NCBI RefSeq assembly: GCF_006363815.1
Contig: NZ_RRYT01000008.1
Coordinates: 62,001-126,000 of the forward strand
DNA from: Thermomonospora catenispora
GTDB taxonomy: Bacteria > Actinomycetota > Actinomycetes > Streptosporangiales > Streptosporangiaceae
Direction of reading: 5' to 3'
Length of the DNA stretch: 64,000 nt
The notes beneath the pieces were generated by a model that saw nothing but the letters and a program-made list of their open reading frames with translations, was not told the origin of the DNA and did no database searches. The position numbers and the translations under genes were made by a program. Shown piece by piece: positions 18,023 through 28,100 of this stretch (within the stretch, counting starts at the first letter, position 1; each line of letters begins with the position of its first letter).

Positions 18023-19537
18023 ATGAGCGGTGATCCCTTCCGGTTCGCCCTGCCGGCGCGGGTGTCCGCTCTGATCAGGCGGCACCCGGCGTTCAGCGTG
18101 CTCATCGCCGTGGCGGCGCTGGTGCGGCTGACGGCGATGGCGGCCTACCGGCCGGCGCTGTTCTTCAACGACAGCTTCGACTATCTGCACGCGGCGCTGA
18201 ACCCCTATCCCCATCCGCTGCGTCCCTCCGGGTACTCGCTCCTGCTGCTGGCGCTCAGGCCGCTGCACAGCTTCACGGCGGTGGCCGCCGTCCAGCACCT
18301 GATGGGGCTGGCCACCGGTGTGCTGATCTATGCGCTGCTGCGGCGCAGGTTCGGGCTGCCCGGATGGGGCGCGACGCTGGCCGCCGCCCCCGTCCTGTTG
18401 GACGCCTACCAGGTCCAGCTGGAGCACCTGGTGCTGTCGGACGCCTCGTTCATCTTCTGGGTGACGGCGGCGGTGACGCTGCTGCTGTGGAACGAGCGGC
18501 CCACCGTGCCGGCCGCCGCCGGCGCGGGCCTGCTGGTGGCGCTGGCCTGGCTGACCCGGTCGGTCGGCATGCCGGTGCTGCTGGGGATCTGCGTGTTCAT
18601 GGTGCTGCAGCGGGTCGGCTGGCGGGCGATCGCGGCGACGCTGACGGCCTGCGCGCTGCCGGTGGTCTGCTACATGGGCTGGTACTCCCAGGTGCACGGC
18701 CCGTTCGCGATGACCGAGAGCAGCGGGGTGTTCCTGTTCGCCCGGGCCTACAAGTTCGCCGACTGCCGCAAGATCCCGAACCTGACGGTCGACGAGCAGC
18801 AGCTGTGCGTGCTGCCGGACCACAAGCTGCCCAACTCCCAGGACGGCATCTGGGACCGGCGCTCCCCGCTCAAACGCGTGGTGGACCTGCGGTTCGGGCC
18901 GCGGCAGAACGCGATCGCCGGGAGCTTCTCCCGCAAGGCGATCATGGCCCAGCCGGGGGACTACGCCGCCGTGGTGGCCGGGGACTTCTTCCGGGCGTTC
19001 CGCTGGGAGCGCGAGGTGTTCCCGGACCTGAAGACCTACCGGCTGTATGAGTTCGAGGAGACCGTCCAGCCCCTGCCGGTCTGGTCGATGGACGCCCACT
19101 CCACCGCCGCCGACGTGGCCGACGCCTACGAGCAGGGGAGGGCGCAGCCCCGGGTGGTCGAGCCGTTCGGGAAGATCATCCGGACTTATCAGGACCACGT
19201 GTACCTGCGCGGCACGATGGTGGGGGCGCTGCTGCTGGCGGGGCTGGCGGGGATGATCCCGCTGTGGCGCCGGTTCGGCGGGGCGGCGTTCCTGCCGTGG
19301 ACGCTGGCGACCGGGCTGCTGCTGGCGCCGGCGGCGACCGCCGAGTTCGACTACCGGTACGTGCTGCCGGCGGTGCCGCTGGCCTCGCTGGCGGCGGGCA
19401 TGGCGTTCGCCGGCCCGCTGGGGAGGGCGCTGACGCGACGGCGGGAGCGGAGGGGCACGACGGCCGCCGCGGAGGGCGAGACGCACGAGGGGACGCACGA
19501 GGGCTCGGCGGAGCGGTCCGCCGTCGCCTCGTCCTGA
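18023..19537 (+). CDS. multi-membrane glycosyltransferase-like protein
   Basis: 504 residues with about ten hydrophobic segments. The first loop is YRPALFFNDSFDYLHAALNPY, a GT-C-like acidic/aromatic loop, and a large extracytoplasmic loop (about residues 225-370) contains several Cys. The tail is Glu/Thr-rich. It is divergent from the GT2 gene. Probably transfers a sugar to an envelope acceptor; substrate unknown. Confidence 0.75.
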   Translation: MSGDPFRFALPARVSALIRRHPAFSVLIAVAALVRLTAMAAYRPALFFNDSFDYLHAALNPYPHPLRPSGYSLLLLALRPLHSFTAVAAVQHLMGLATGVLIYALLRRRFGLPGWGATLAAAPVLLDAYQVQLEHLVLSDASFIFWVTAAVTLLLWNERPTVPAAAGAGLLVALAWLTRSVGMPVLLGICVFMVLQRVGWRAIAATLTACALPVVCYMGWYSQVHGPFAMTESSGVFLFARAYKFADCRKIPNLTVDEQQLCVLPDHKLPNSQDGIWDRRSPLKRVVDLRFGPRQNAIAGSFSRKAIMAQPGDYAAVVAGDFFRAFRWEREVFPDLKTYRLYEFEETVQPLPVWSMDAHSTAADVADAYEQGRAQPRVVEPFGKIIRTYQDHVYLRGTMVGALLLAGLAGMIPLWRRFGGAAFLPWTLATGLLLAPAATAEFDYRYVLPAVPLASLAAGMAFAGPLGRALTRRRERRGTTAAAEGETHEGTHEGSAERSAVASS

Positions 19538-19552
19538 CCGGCGGCGGACGGG

Positions 19553-19855
19553 TCAGTACGCCCCCATCCGGCGCAGCCTGGAGACCAGGGCCAGGTCCTT
19601 GGCGCGGCCGCGGTTGCGCACCTGGATCGGCTCGTCCCAGAACCCGGTGAACGCCCTGACGTTGGCGCTGTGGCACTTGGGGCACTCGTGGTCGTACCAG
19701 GGCGGCGTGGTCTGCTGCCCGGCCCGCCGGTAGACGGACGCCTCCCGGCCGTGCCCGTCGTCGAAGTGCCGGACGTCGTAGTCCTCGTGCCAGATGGCCG
19801 AACACCGGCAGCATTGGTAGACCCAGCTCTCGCGGCTGGTCCACATGTCGCGCAC
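19553..19855 (-). CDS. zinc-ribbon protein of unknown function
   Basis: 100 residues with two CxxC pairs: YQCCRCSAIW near the N-terminus and HECPKCHSANV near residue 58. These would bind one zinc. The remainder is rich in aromatic and charged residues. GTG start with GAGG upstream. A role in nucleic acid or redox binding is possible but not shown. Confidence 0.7.
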   Translation of the reverse strand: MRDMWTSRESWVYQCCRCSAIWHEDYDVRHFDDGHGREASVYRRAGQQTTPPWYDHECPKCHSANVRAFTGFWDEPIQVRNRGRAKDLALVSRLRRMGAY

Positions 19856-19976
19856 GAGCCCTCACCTCCGGTGACGGCCCGTCGCATCGCCCGTCTCCTC
19901 CCATTGTCCCTCTTTCCGGGGCGCGATGACAGCGGCGGGCGCGGGCGAAGGCCGCCGGATCCGCCGGCCGGGCGCG

Positions 19977-20822
19977 TCAGCGGCGGGCGGCCACGACGGC
20001 GTCGTAGACGACGCGTTTGGGCAGCCCGTCGCGACGGGCGACCTCGGCGATGGCCGCCTTGCGGGGGACGCCTCGGCGCTCCAGGTCGGCGACGGCGGCG
20101 GCCAGCTCGGCGGGGTCGGCGGTCTTCTCCGGGGCGGACGCGCCGCCGACCACCACGGTGATCTCGCCCTTGACGCCCGGTTCGGCCCAGGCCGCCAGCT
20201 CCGCCAGCGGGCCGCGGCGGACCTCCTCATAGGTCTTGGTGAGCTCGCGGCAGACGGCGGCGGGCCGGTCCGCGCCGAACGCCTCGACCATCGCCGTCAA
20301 GGCGGCGGGCAGCCGGTGCGGGGCCTCGAAGAAGACCATGGTGCGGGGCTCGTCGGCCAGCCGGGCCAGGGCGCGGGCGCGCTCGGCGGGCCTGCGCGGC
20401 AGGAACCCCTCGAAGCAGAACCGGTCGCACGGCAGCCCGGAGACCACCAGCGCGGTCGTCACCGCCGACGGCCCGGGCAGCGCGGTCACCGGGACGCCCG
20501 CCTCGACCGCGGCCGTCACCAGCCGGTATCCGGGGTCGGACACGCCGGGCATGCCGGCGTCGGTGACCACCAGCACATCGCGTCCGGCCCTCAGCTCCTC
20601 GATCAGCTCGGCGGCGCGGCTCCGCTCGTTGTGGTCGTAGTAGGACACCACCCGCCCGGCGGGCCGAACCCCCAGCTCGGCCGTCAGCCTGCGCAGCCGC
20701 CGGGTGTCCTCGGCCGCGATCACCGCAGCGTCCGCCAGCGCCGCCCGCAGCCGCGGCGAGGCGTCCTCGGCCCGCCCGATCGGGGTCCCGGCCAGGATCA
20801 GCGTTCCGGTCCGTTCGGTCAC
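19977..20822 (-). CDS. rsmI: 16S rRNA (cytidine1402-2'-O)-methyltransferase
   Basis: Tetrapyrrole-methylase fold enzyme that 2'-O-methylates C1402 of 16S rRNA. Motifs: LILAGTPIGRAEDASPR at the N-terminus, AEDTRRLRRL, VVTDAGMPGVSDPGY and VTALPGPSAVTTAL. 281 residues, normal. GTG start. Divergent from pmt, as in mycobacteria. Confidence 0.93.
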   Translation of the reverse strand: MTERTGTLILAGTPIGRAEDASPRLRAALADAAVIAAEDTRRLRRLTAELGVRPAGRVVSYYDHNERSRAAELIEELRAGRDVLVVTDAGMPGVSDPGYRLVTAAVEAGVPVTALPGPSAVTTALVVSGLPCDRFCFEGFLPRRPAERARALARLADEPRTMVFFEAPHRLPAALTAMVEAFGADRPAAVCRELTKTYEEVRRGPLAELAAWAEPGVKGEITVVVGGASAPEKTADPAELAAAVADLERRGVPRKAAIAEVARRDGLPKRVVYDAVVAARR

Positions 20823-20925
20823 CCGTCGAGCTTAGGCCGGGTCCGGGCGGCGCGGCGGGGGCGGGGGGCGGCCCATGGACGCGGGCGGGGGCGCGCGAGG
20901 GGGCCCGTACGATGCTGGGGTGGCG

Positions 20926-22524
20926 ATGACGCAGACCCAGCCCGTGAAGGCCGAGCCGGTGCGCGTGCGAGCGTCCCGGTTGAGGGACTGGCTGGCCCCG
21001 CCGGTCACCGAGAGCCGGGCGTGGGGCTGGATCCTGCCGCTGCTGGTGACGGCGTTCGCCGGGTTCCTGCGGTTCGACCGGCTCGCGGTGCCGAACGCGG
21101 TGGTGTTCGACGAGACCTACTACGCCAAGGACTCGCTGGCGCTGCTGGAGTTCGGCTGGGAGCACAACGCGGTCAAGGACGCCGACCGCATGCTGATCGA
21201 GCAGGGGCCGAACGCCGACATCTGGGGCGAGGGCCCGGCGTTCATCGCCCATCCCCCCGCCGGCAAGTGGATGATCGCGATCGGCGAGTGGCTGTTCGGG
21301 GCGACCCCGTTCGGCTGGCGGTTCATGCCGGCGCTGATCGGGACGCTGTCGGTGCTGATCCTGTGCCGGGTGGGCCGCCGGATGACCGGCTCGACGCTGC
21401 TGGGCTGCGCGGCCGGGTTCCTGCTGGCGCTCGACGGGCTGGCGTTCGTGACCAGCCGGACGGCGCTGCTGGACATCTTCGTGATGTTCTGGATCCTGGC
21501 GGCCTTCGCCTGCCTGCTGATCGACCGGGACGTCTCCCGGCGCAGGCTCGCCGACCTGGTGGAGCAGGGCAGGGGCGGGCCGCTGGGGCCGTTCGTGATG
21601 CACTGGTGGCGGATCCCGGCCGGGATCTGCCTGGGGCTGGCATGCGCCACCAAGTGGACGGGGCTGTACTACATGGCCGCGTTCGGGATCATGGTGGTGC
21701 TGTGGGACATGGGCGCCCGCCGCGCCGCCCGGGTCCCCAACCCCTACGCCGGGGCGGTCCTGCTGGACGGGATCCTGGCGTTCGTGCTGCTGGTGCCGCT
21801 GGCGGGCCTGGTCTACCTGGCGACCTGGTGGGGCTGGATCCTGCGGCCGGGCGGCTGGGGCCGCGGCACGGTGGCCGACAACCCGCTGCTGCGGCCGGTG
21901 GAGGCTTTGCCGGACCTGTGGAACTACCACAAGGAGATCTTCAACTTCCACAACGGGCTCTCGACCCCGCACACCTACCAGTCGTGGCCGTGGGACTGGC
22001 CGATCCTGCGCCGGCCGGTGGCGTTCTACTACACCGAGCCGCGGGAGGGGTGCCACGTCGACCGGTGCGCCAAGGAGATCCTGGGCATCGGCACCCCGGT
22101 GTTCTGGTGGGGGGCGCTGATCGCGCTGGCGGTGCTGATCGTGGTGTGGCTGGCGCGGCGGGACTGGCGGGCCGGGGCGATCCTGGCCGGCTATCTGGCG
22201 GGCTGGCTGCCGTGGTTCGTGCCGGCGCTGCGGGACCGCACGATGTTCCTGTTCTACGCCACGCCGATGCTGCCGTTCATGGCGCTGGCGGTGGTGCTGG
22301 TGCTGGGGATGCTGATCGGGCCGGCCCGGCCCCGCCCGGTCAGCCTGGCCAAGGGGCCGCAGCTGCTGCACCCCGAGCAGCGGCGGATACTGGGGGCCGC
22401 GGTGATGGGGGCCTACCTGCTGCTGGTGCTGATCAATTTCGCCTATCTGTATCCGGTGCTGGCGGCGAAGGTGATCCCGTTCGGCGAGTGGGACGCCCGG
22501 ATCTGGTTCGACTCCTGGATCTGA
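20926..22524 (+). CDS. pmt: protein O-mannosyltransferase
   Basis: 532-residue integral membrane enzyme of the PMT family (GT39) that transfers mannose from polyprenyl-phosphate-mannose to Ser/Thr of secreted proteins. The first loop holds VVFDETYYAKDSL with the catalytic-type Asp-Glu. HPPAGKWMIAIGEWLFG and WLPWFVPALRDRTMFLFYATP are PMT signatures. About 11 membrane segments. Start either ATG 20926 or GTG 20920. The divergent partner rsmI gives the conserved rsmI/pmt locus. The Ser-rich membrane proteins near 4 kb and secreted lipoproteins are possible acceptors. Confidence 0.92.
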   Translation: MTQTQPVKAEPVRVRASRLRDWLAPPVTESRAWGWILPLLVTAFAGFLRFDRLAVPNAVVFDETYYAKDSLALLEFGWEHNAVKDADRMLIEQGPNADIWGEGPAFIAHPPAGKWMIAIGEWLFGATPFGWRFMPALIGTLSVLILCRVGRRMTGSTLLGCAAGFLLALDGLAFVTSRTALLDIFVMFWILAAFACLLIDRDVSRRRLADLVEQGRGGPLGPFVMHWWRIPAGICLGLACATKWTGLYYMAAFGIMVVLWDMGARRAARVPNPYAGAVLLDGILAFVLLVPLAGLVYLATWWGWILRPGGWGRGTVADNPLLRPVEALPDLWNYHKEIFNFHNGLSTPHTYQSWPWDWPILRRPVAFYYTEPREGCHVDRCAKEILGIGTPVFWWGALIALAVLIVVWLARRDWRAGAILAGYLAGWLPWFVPALRDRTMFLFYATPMLPFMALAVVLVLGMLIGPARPRPVSLAKGPQLLHPEQRRILGAAVMGAYLLLVLINFAYLYPVLAAKVIPFGEWDARIWFDSWI

Positions 22525-22649
22525 CGGCGCGGGCCTGAGCCGCGGCTTCGACGGTGCGGCTCCGGCCGGGCCGCCGTGATCGCACGGCTCCGACGGCGCG
22601 GCCCGGTCGCGTCCGGCGGCCGACCGGGGTGGCCGCGGCCGGGGCCGGA

Positions 22650-23900
22650 TCAGGCGATCCGGCCCGCTTCCTCGCCCGCCCTGTCGCTCTCGTCCGCCTC
22701 GTCGGTCGCCGGGGACGGCGACGGGTCCGCCGGGGCGGGGCGCAGGGTGCGCCGGGCGGCCAGGCAGGCGAGCAGGGCCAGCAGGCCGCCCGCGCCCGCG
22801 CCGGCGAAGGCCCCGGGGACGTCCGCCAGGTCCTGCCCGACGCCCGAGACCGCGGAGCCCAGGGCGGCCCCCGCGCCGATGGCGGCGACGATCCAGGCGA
22901 ACGCCTCGGTGACGGTGCCGCGCGGGGCCAGCCGGTCGACGAGGGTGAAGCTGCAGGCCAGGGTGGGGGCCAGGAAGATCCCGGAGGCGAACGCCAGCGG
23001 AAGCATCAGCTGCGGGGCGGGGGCGAGCATCAGCGGCAGGTAGCCCGCCGCCAGCCCGGTCAGCAGCCAGGGCAGGCGGCGGTGGTCCTCCCCCGGCCAC
23101 GACCGGGCGCCGTACACCAGCCCGCCGGTGAGGGCGCCGGCCGACATGGCGGCCAGCAGCAGGCCGGAGGCGGCCTCCATGCCGATCCGTTCGGCGTAGG
23201 CGACGACCGCCACGCTGTAGACGCCGAGGGCGATGCCCGCGCAGCCCAGGCAGACCAGGATGGTGCGCAGCCCCGCCGAGCGCAGCGGCCCGGCCCAGTC
23301 GGCGGCGCGCGGCTCGCCGCGCCAGGTGCGGGACGGCCGGGAGGAGGCGACCACGGCGGTGCCCGCGACGCCGAGGGCGCCGGTGAGCCACAGCGCGGTC
23401 TCGGTGGACAGCGCGGCGGCGGCCACCACGATGAGCGGGCCGACGGTGAACAGCACCTCCTGAGAGGCCGCGTCCAGCGCGTAGGCGGCGCGGACGTGGG
23501 CGGGGCCCGGCAGGACGGCGGGCCACAGCGCGCGCAGCCCGGCCTCCAGCGGCGGGGTGGCGAACCCGGCGAGCACCACCGCCGCGACCGCGAGCGGCGG
23601 CGGGTCGACGCCGATCAGCGCCAGCAGCGCGAAGCCCGCGGCGGCGGACCAGGCGGAGACGGTGAGCACGCGGGGCTGGCCGAGCCGGTCCATGGCGCGG
23701 CCGAGCACCGGCTGGCCCGCGGCGGTGGCCAGCCCGTAGACGGCGGCCAGCGTCCCGGCCAGCGGATAGCCGCCGCCCTCGGCCCGGACGTGCAGCACGA
23801 TCGCCAGCGCGCCCATGCCGTTCGGCAGCCGTCCCAGCAGTGTCCCGCCCAGCAGCCTGGCGGCGTACGGCAGCCGCAGGAAGGTCAGATAGGCGCGCAC
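22650..23900 (-). CDS. MFS transporter
   Basis: 416 residues, 12 predicted membrane segments. The motif A-like loop LGRAMDRLGQPRV lies between TM2 and TM3. Likely an efflux permease or sugar porter. GTG start with GAGGGGA upstream. It is divergent from a LacI regulator and shares twin operators with it, so it is probably the regulated transporter. Substrate unknown. The last 35 residues are charged and Pro/Ser-rich. Confidence 0.85.
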   Translation of the reverse strand: MRAYLTFLRLPYAARLLGGTLLGRLPNGMGALAIVLHVRAEGGGYPLAGTLAAVYGLATAAGQPVLGRAMDRLGQPRVLTVSAWSAAAGFALLALIGVDPPPLAVAAVVLAGFATPPLEAGLRALWPAVLPGPAHVRAAYALDAASQEVLFTVGPLIVVAAAALSTETALWLTGALGVAGTAVVASSRPSRTWRGEPRAADWAGPLRSAGLRTILVCLGCAGIALGVYSVAVVAYAERIGMEAASGLLLAAMSAGALTGGLVYGARSWPGEDHRRLPWLLTGLAAGYLPLMLAPAPQLMLPLAFASGIFLAPTLACSFTLVDRLAPRGTVTEAFAWIVAAIGAGAALGSAVSGVGQDLADVPGAFAGAGAGGLLALLACLAARRTLRPAPADPSPSPATDEADESDRAGEEAGRIA

Positions 23901-23926
23901 CGTCCCCCTCGTTCCGAGATCAGATA

Positions 23927-23940
23927 GTCATACGTATTAC
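23927..23940. promoter_or_regulatory. LacI-type operator, copy 1
   Basis: GTCATACGTATTAC, with palindromic core ATACGTAT. The same 14-mer, differing by one base, occurs 23 nt further on, between the divergent MFS and LacI-family genes. Confidence 0.6.
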
Positions 23941-23949
23941 TTCCGTTTC

Positions 23950-23963
23950 GTCATACGTATCAC
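23950..23963. promoter_or_regulatory. LacI-type operator, copy 2
   Basis: GTCATACGTATCAC, a direct repeat of copy 1 at 23-nt spacing, about two helical turns. This suits two LacI dimers bound on one face. Confidence 0.6.
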
Positions 23964-24017
23964 TGAACACGGCCCCGGCTCTACTCTGTTTCTCGTCCGC
24001 TCACCCAGGAGGCCCCC

Positions 24018-25142
24018 GTGACGAGCCGTTCGGCCGCCCGGCCGACCAGCCGGGACGTGGCGCAGCTGGCCGGCGTGTCACAGTCCACCGTGTCGCTGGT
24101 GCTGGCCGGCAAGTGGACGGGACGGGTGTCGGCGGCCACCGCCGCGGCCGTCCGGGAGGCCGCCGCCCGGCTCGGCTACCGCCCCAACCAGGCCGCCCGC
24201 AGCCTGCGGCTGGGCCGCACCCGCACCGTGCTGCTGATGCTGCCCACCCTCTCCAGCCCGTTCTTCGGCGCCCTCTACACCGGGGCGGCGCGGGTGGCGG
24301 CCGAGCACGGCTTCCGCATCGTGGTCTACCCCTGGCCCGACGGCTCGGGCCCCGCCGACAGCCCGTTCGCCGCCCCGCAGGAGGCGATCGACGGGCTGCT
24401 GGCCTCCTCCATGGCGGTCGAGGCGCTGGGGGAGTTCGCCGGGACCCCGGCGGTGATGCTCGACAGCGACCCCGCCGGACCGGCCCCGACGGTGGACTTC
24501 GACGTCGCCGACGGCATGCGGCGGGTGGCCCGGCACGTGCTGGAGCTGGGACACCGCCACGTGGGGCATGTGGCCGCCGAGGTGGACGAGTGGACGTTCC
24601 GCTCGCGGGGCCGCGCGCTGGCGGAGACGGTGGCGGCGGCGGGCGGGCGGCTGACCCGGGCGGCCACGGCCATCGACGTGGCCGCGGCCCGCCGGGCGGC
24701 GACCGCGCTGCTGGACCGCCCCGACCGCCCCACCGTGCTGGTGTGCGACGACGACCAGATCGCCGCCGGGGCGTACAAGGCCGCCCGGACGCTGGGGCTG
24801 GAGGTGCCCTCCGACGTCTCGGTCACCGGGTTCGACGACATCCTGCTGGCCACCGCCCTGGAGCCGGAGCTGACCACGGTCGCCCTGCCCGCCGAGGAAC
24901 TGGGCGCGGCGGGCATGGCCACCCTGCTGGAGCTGCTGGAGGGCCGCACCCCGCCCTCCCGCTCCCTGCCCGGCGAGCTGGTCGTCCGCGGCTCCACCGC
25001 TCCCCCGCCCCGAGCGGCGGCTCCCGCCCGCCCCGCGCAGGCCCGCACCGGCGCTCGGTCCGGCCCCGCCTCGGAGATCCCGCCCTTCCCCCTGAGTTCC
25101 TCAGATCACAGCGGACACGGCGAATCCGATCGGTCTCCTTGA
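24018..25142 (+). CDS. LacI-family transcriptional regulator
   Basis: 374 residues. The N-terminal HTH (TSRDVAQLAGVSQSTVSLVLAG) and hinge helix (GYRPNQAARSLRLGRT) are followed by a periplasmic-binding-like sensor domain (about 68-340) with VTGFDDILLATALEPELTTV. The C-terminal 45 residues are disordered and not part of the family fold. GTG start with AGGAGG 7 nt upstream. It likely represses itself and the divergent MFS gene through the twin ATACGTAT sites. Inducer unknown. Confidence 0.9.
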   Translation: MTSRSAARPTSRDVAQLAGVSQSTVSLVLAGKWTGRVSAATAAAVREAAARLGYRPNQAARSLRLGRTRTVLLMLPTLSSPFFGALYTGAARVAAEHGFRIVVYPWPDGSGPADSPFAAPQEAIDGLLASSMAVEALGEFAGTPAVMLDSDPAGPAPTVDFDVADGMRRVARHVLELGHRHVGHVAAEVDEWTFRSRGRALAETVAAAGGRLTRAATAIDVAAARRAATALLDRPDRPTVLVCDDDQIAAGAYKAARTLGLEVPSDVSVTGFDDILLATALEPELTTVALPAEELGAAGMATLLELLEGRTPPSRSLPGELVVRGSTAPPPRAAAPARPAQARTGARSGPASEIPPFPLSSSDHSGHGESDRSP

Positions 25143-25186
25143 TCGTCAAACGTCGTGTCCAGACCGCTCTGCCAGGGTGATACGAC

Positions 25187-28100
25187 GTGGAAGATCGACT
25201 TCTCTCCGAGAACAAGCTCGCCGCCCCCCAGTCGTGGCTGCACTCCCTGCACCCCCGGCGCGGCGGCGTCCCCGTGCCCACGGTGACCCCGAACCGACGG
25301 GCGGTGCGGACCGTCCGCACGCTGATCGAGGAGACGGGCGAGGTGATCCGGGCGCTGCTGGAGGGTCGCGACAGCGACCCCGCCCTGTCCGAGGCGGCCC
25401 GGCGACATCACGGCGGAGAGCCCGACCCGGCGGGGGCGGCGGCGATCGCGGCCCTCGCCGTGGAGGGCGGAGGGCTGCCGGAGCGGGAGAGCAGGCAGCC
25501 GTACACGGCGTTCCTCGACGCCTGGGTCATCGAACACGGGCTGCCGTTCGCCGTGTGCGCACTGGCGGAGCTGGATCGGACCCGCGTGAGGCACGAATGG
25601 ATCCACCCCGAAAACGGACCCTCGCGGAAACAGCCGGTGGGGGTCGAGCGCGGTGAGCGCGAGACCTCGGAGGAGCTGTTGCGGCGGGCCCGCACGCTGC
25701 TGGCGCAGGCGGACGAGCCGGTCCACCGGGAGGCGGTGGACCGGCTGGCCCGCTACCGCGATCCCGGGGCGCCCCGGACGCTCTGGCTGGCGTCCTACCT
25801 GACGCCCACCCGAGTCGACTGGATGGACGAGTGCTGCGCCCGCCCGCCGGCCACCGGGACGCGGGAGTGGCGCCTGCTGTGCCACTCGGTCAGCGCACCC
25901 GACCACCTCACCCGCCTCGGCAGCCCCCTCGACGTCCTCTCGCCGTACCGCGGGTTCCCCCGACCGATGCTGGTGACCCTGGCGGACGGGCTCGGCGCGG
26001 ACCTGCTGCCCTTCCTGCTGTCCCCGCTGCAGCGGTACCACCACCTCGAAGCCGAGAACCGCAGGCTGATCTACGAGGTGATCGCCGCCCTGCCCTCGGA
26101 CGAGGCGTTCACGGCGCTGATGGAGCGCTCGGCGGACCGGCACGCGCGGGCCGCGCTGCGGACGGCGGCGCAGAACTTCCCCCTGCGGGCGCTGCGGCTG
26201 CTGGCCACGGCGGAGACGGCCGACGCGCGGGCGTTGCTGGCCGAGCTTGTGGCCGCCGAACGCGACCTGGCCAAGGCGGCGCTGCCGGAGCTGCCCGAGG
26301 AGGTCCGCCGCGTGGTCGAGCCGCTCACGGCGGCACCGGACCTCCTCCCCGACGCCCCGCCGCAGGCGGTGCCCGCGGTGCTGACCGAGCGCCCCTGGCG
26401 GCGGCCGTCCCGGCCGGTCATCACCGGGCTGGAGCCGCCCGCCGGGGTCGAGATGGTCTGGGCCGACGGCGAGCGGGAGGAGTGGCTGGCCGTCGAGCAC
26501 CAGGTCCCCGTGCCGGCGGATCCCGACTGGGAGGAGCTCGCTCAGAGGGTCCGAAGATTCCCGACGTCGCATCGCGCCCTCGAGCTCATGGTGCACGGAC
26601 CGCAGGAGCTGGTCCGGTCGATGCTGGCGGACTGGCAGGGCTATGACGGCTACCACAGCATCGGCTGGCTGGGGCTGCTCATCGCCCGGTACGGGCGGGA
26701 GGCGCTGCCGGTGGCGCTGCGCATGGCCGAGCGGAACCCGCAGAACGTGGGCGACCGGCTGCTGCCGTTCCGCTCCGCCGAGGTCGCGCTGCTGATGGCC
26801 GCGTGGCTGGCCCACGGCAAGAAGGGCCTGGACGCCGCCGAGGCATGGCTGGACCGGCACGGCACGGCGGCGGTGCCGCTGCTGGTGCCGGCGGCGCTCG
26901 ACAAGCCCGCCAAGCGGTGGCGGCCGGCCGAGGCGGCGCTGCGTCACATCGCGGACCGGCACGGGATCGCCGAGGTGGTCCATGCCGCGCGGGCCGCCCA
27001 CGGGGACGAGGCCGCCGACGCCGTGGAGGCGGTGCTGCGCGTCCACCCCGCCTGCACCGGCCTGGTCAAACCCGCCAAGATCGGCGACTGGGTGCGGCCG
27101 GCGGCGCTGCCCCAGGTGCTGCTGCGGGACCGGAGGCACGCGCTGCCCGCCGAGGCCGTGCAGATCCTCCTGGAGGCGCTGGCCCTGCCCGTTCCCTACG
27201 GGATGGAGGAGATCAAGGAGGCGTGCGCCCCGGATTCGCTGGCGGAGTTCGGGTGGGCGCTGTTCACCGCGTGGCGCGACCACGGCGGACGCTCGGCGGA
27301 CGGCTGGGCGTTCCGGCAACTGGGCCGGACCGGCGACGACGAGACGGCGCGCAGGCTGACCCCCGTGATCCGGGCCTGGCCCGGGGAGGGCGGGCACAAG
27401 CACGCGGTGACCGGCCTGGACGTGCTCGCCGAGATCGGCACCGAGACGGCCCTGCTGAGCCTCAACGGCATCGCCGAGAAGGTCAAGTTCAAGGGGCTGC
27501 GGGAGGCGGCGCGACGCAAGATCCGCCAGGTCGCCGACTCCCTCGGGCTGAGCACCGACCAGCTCGCCGACCGGCTCGTGCCCGCCTTCGGACTGGACCC
27601 CGACGGCACCCTGACCCTCGACTACGGCCCGCGCCGCTTCACCGTCGGGTTCGACGAGCAGCTCAAGCCGTATGTGACCGACGAGTCCGGCAAGCGCCGC
27701 AAGACGCTGCCCAAGCCCGGCGCCAAGGACGACCCACAGCTGGCGCCCGCCGCCCACAAGCGGTTCACCGAGCTGAAGAAGGACGTCCGGACGGTGGCGA
27801 GCACCCAGGTGCGGCGGCTGGAGCGGGCGATGGTGCTGCGGCGCCGCTGGACGCCCGAGGAGTTCCGCGAGCTGTTCGTGGAGCATCCGCTGGTGTGGCA
27901 CATCGCCCGCCGGCTGGTGTGGCTCGCCGAGACCGGCGAGGGCGCGACGGCGTTCCGCATCGCCGAGGACCGCACCTTGGCCGACGCCGAGGACGAGACG
28001 CTGACCCTCCCCGCGCAGGCGACGGTGGGGATCGCGCACCCGATCGACCTGGGCGAGGACGTCCCCGTCTGGTCGGAGGTGTTCGCCGACTATGAGATCG

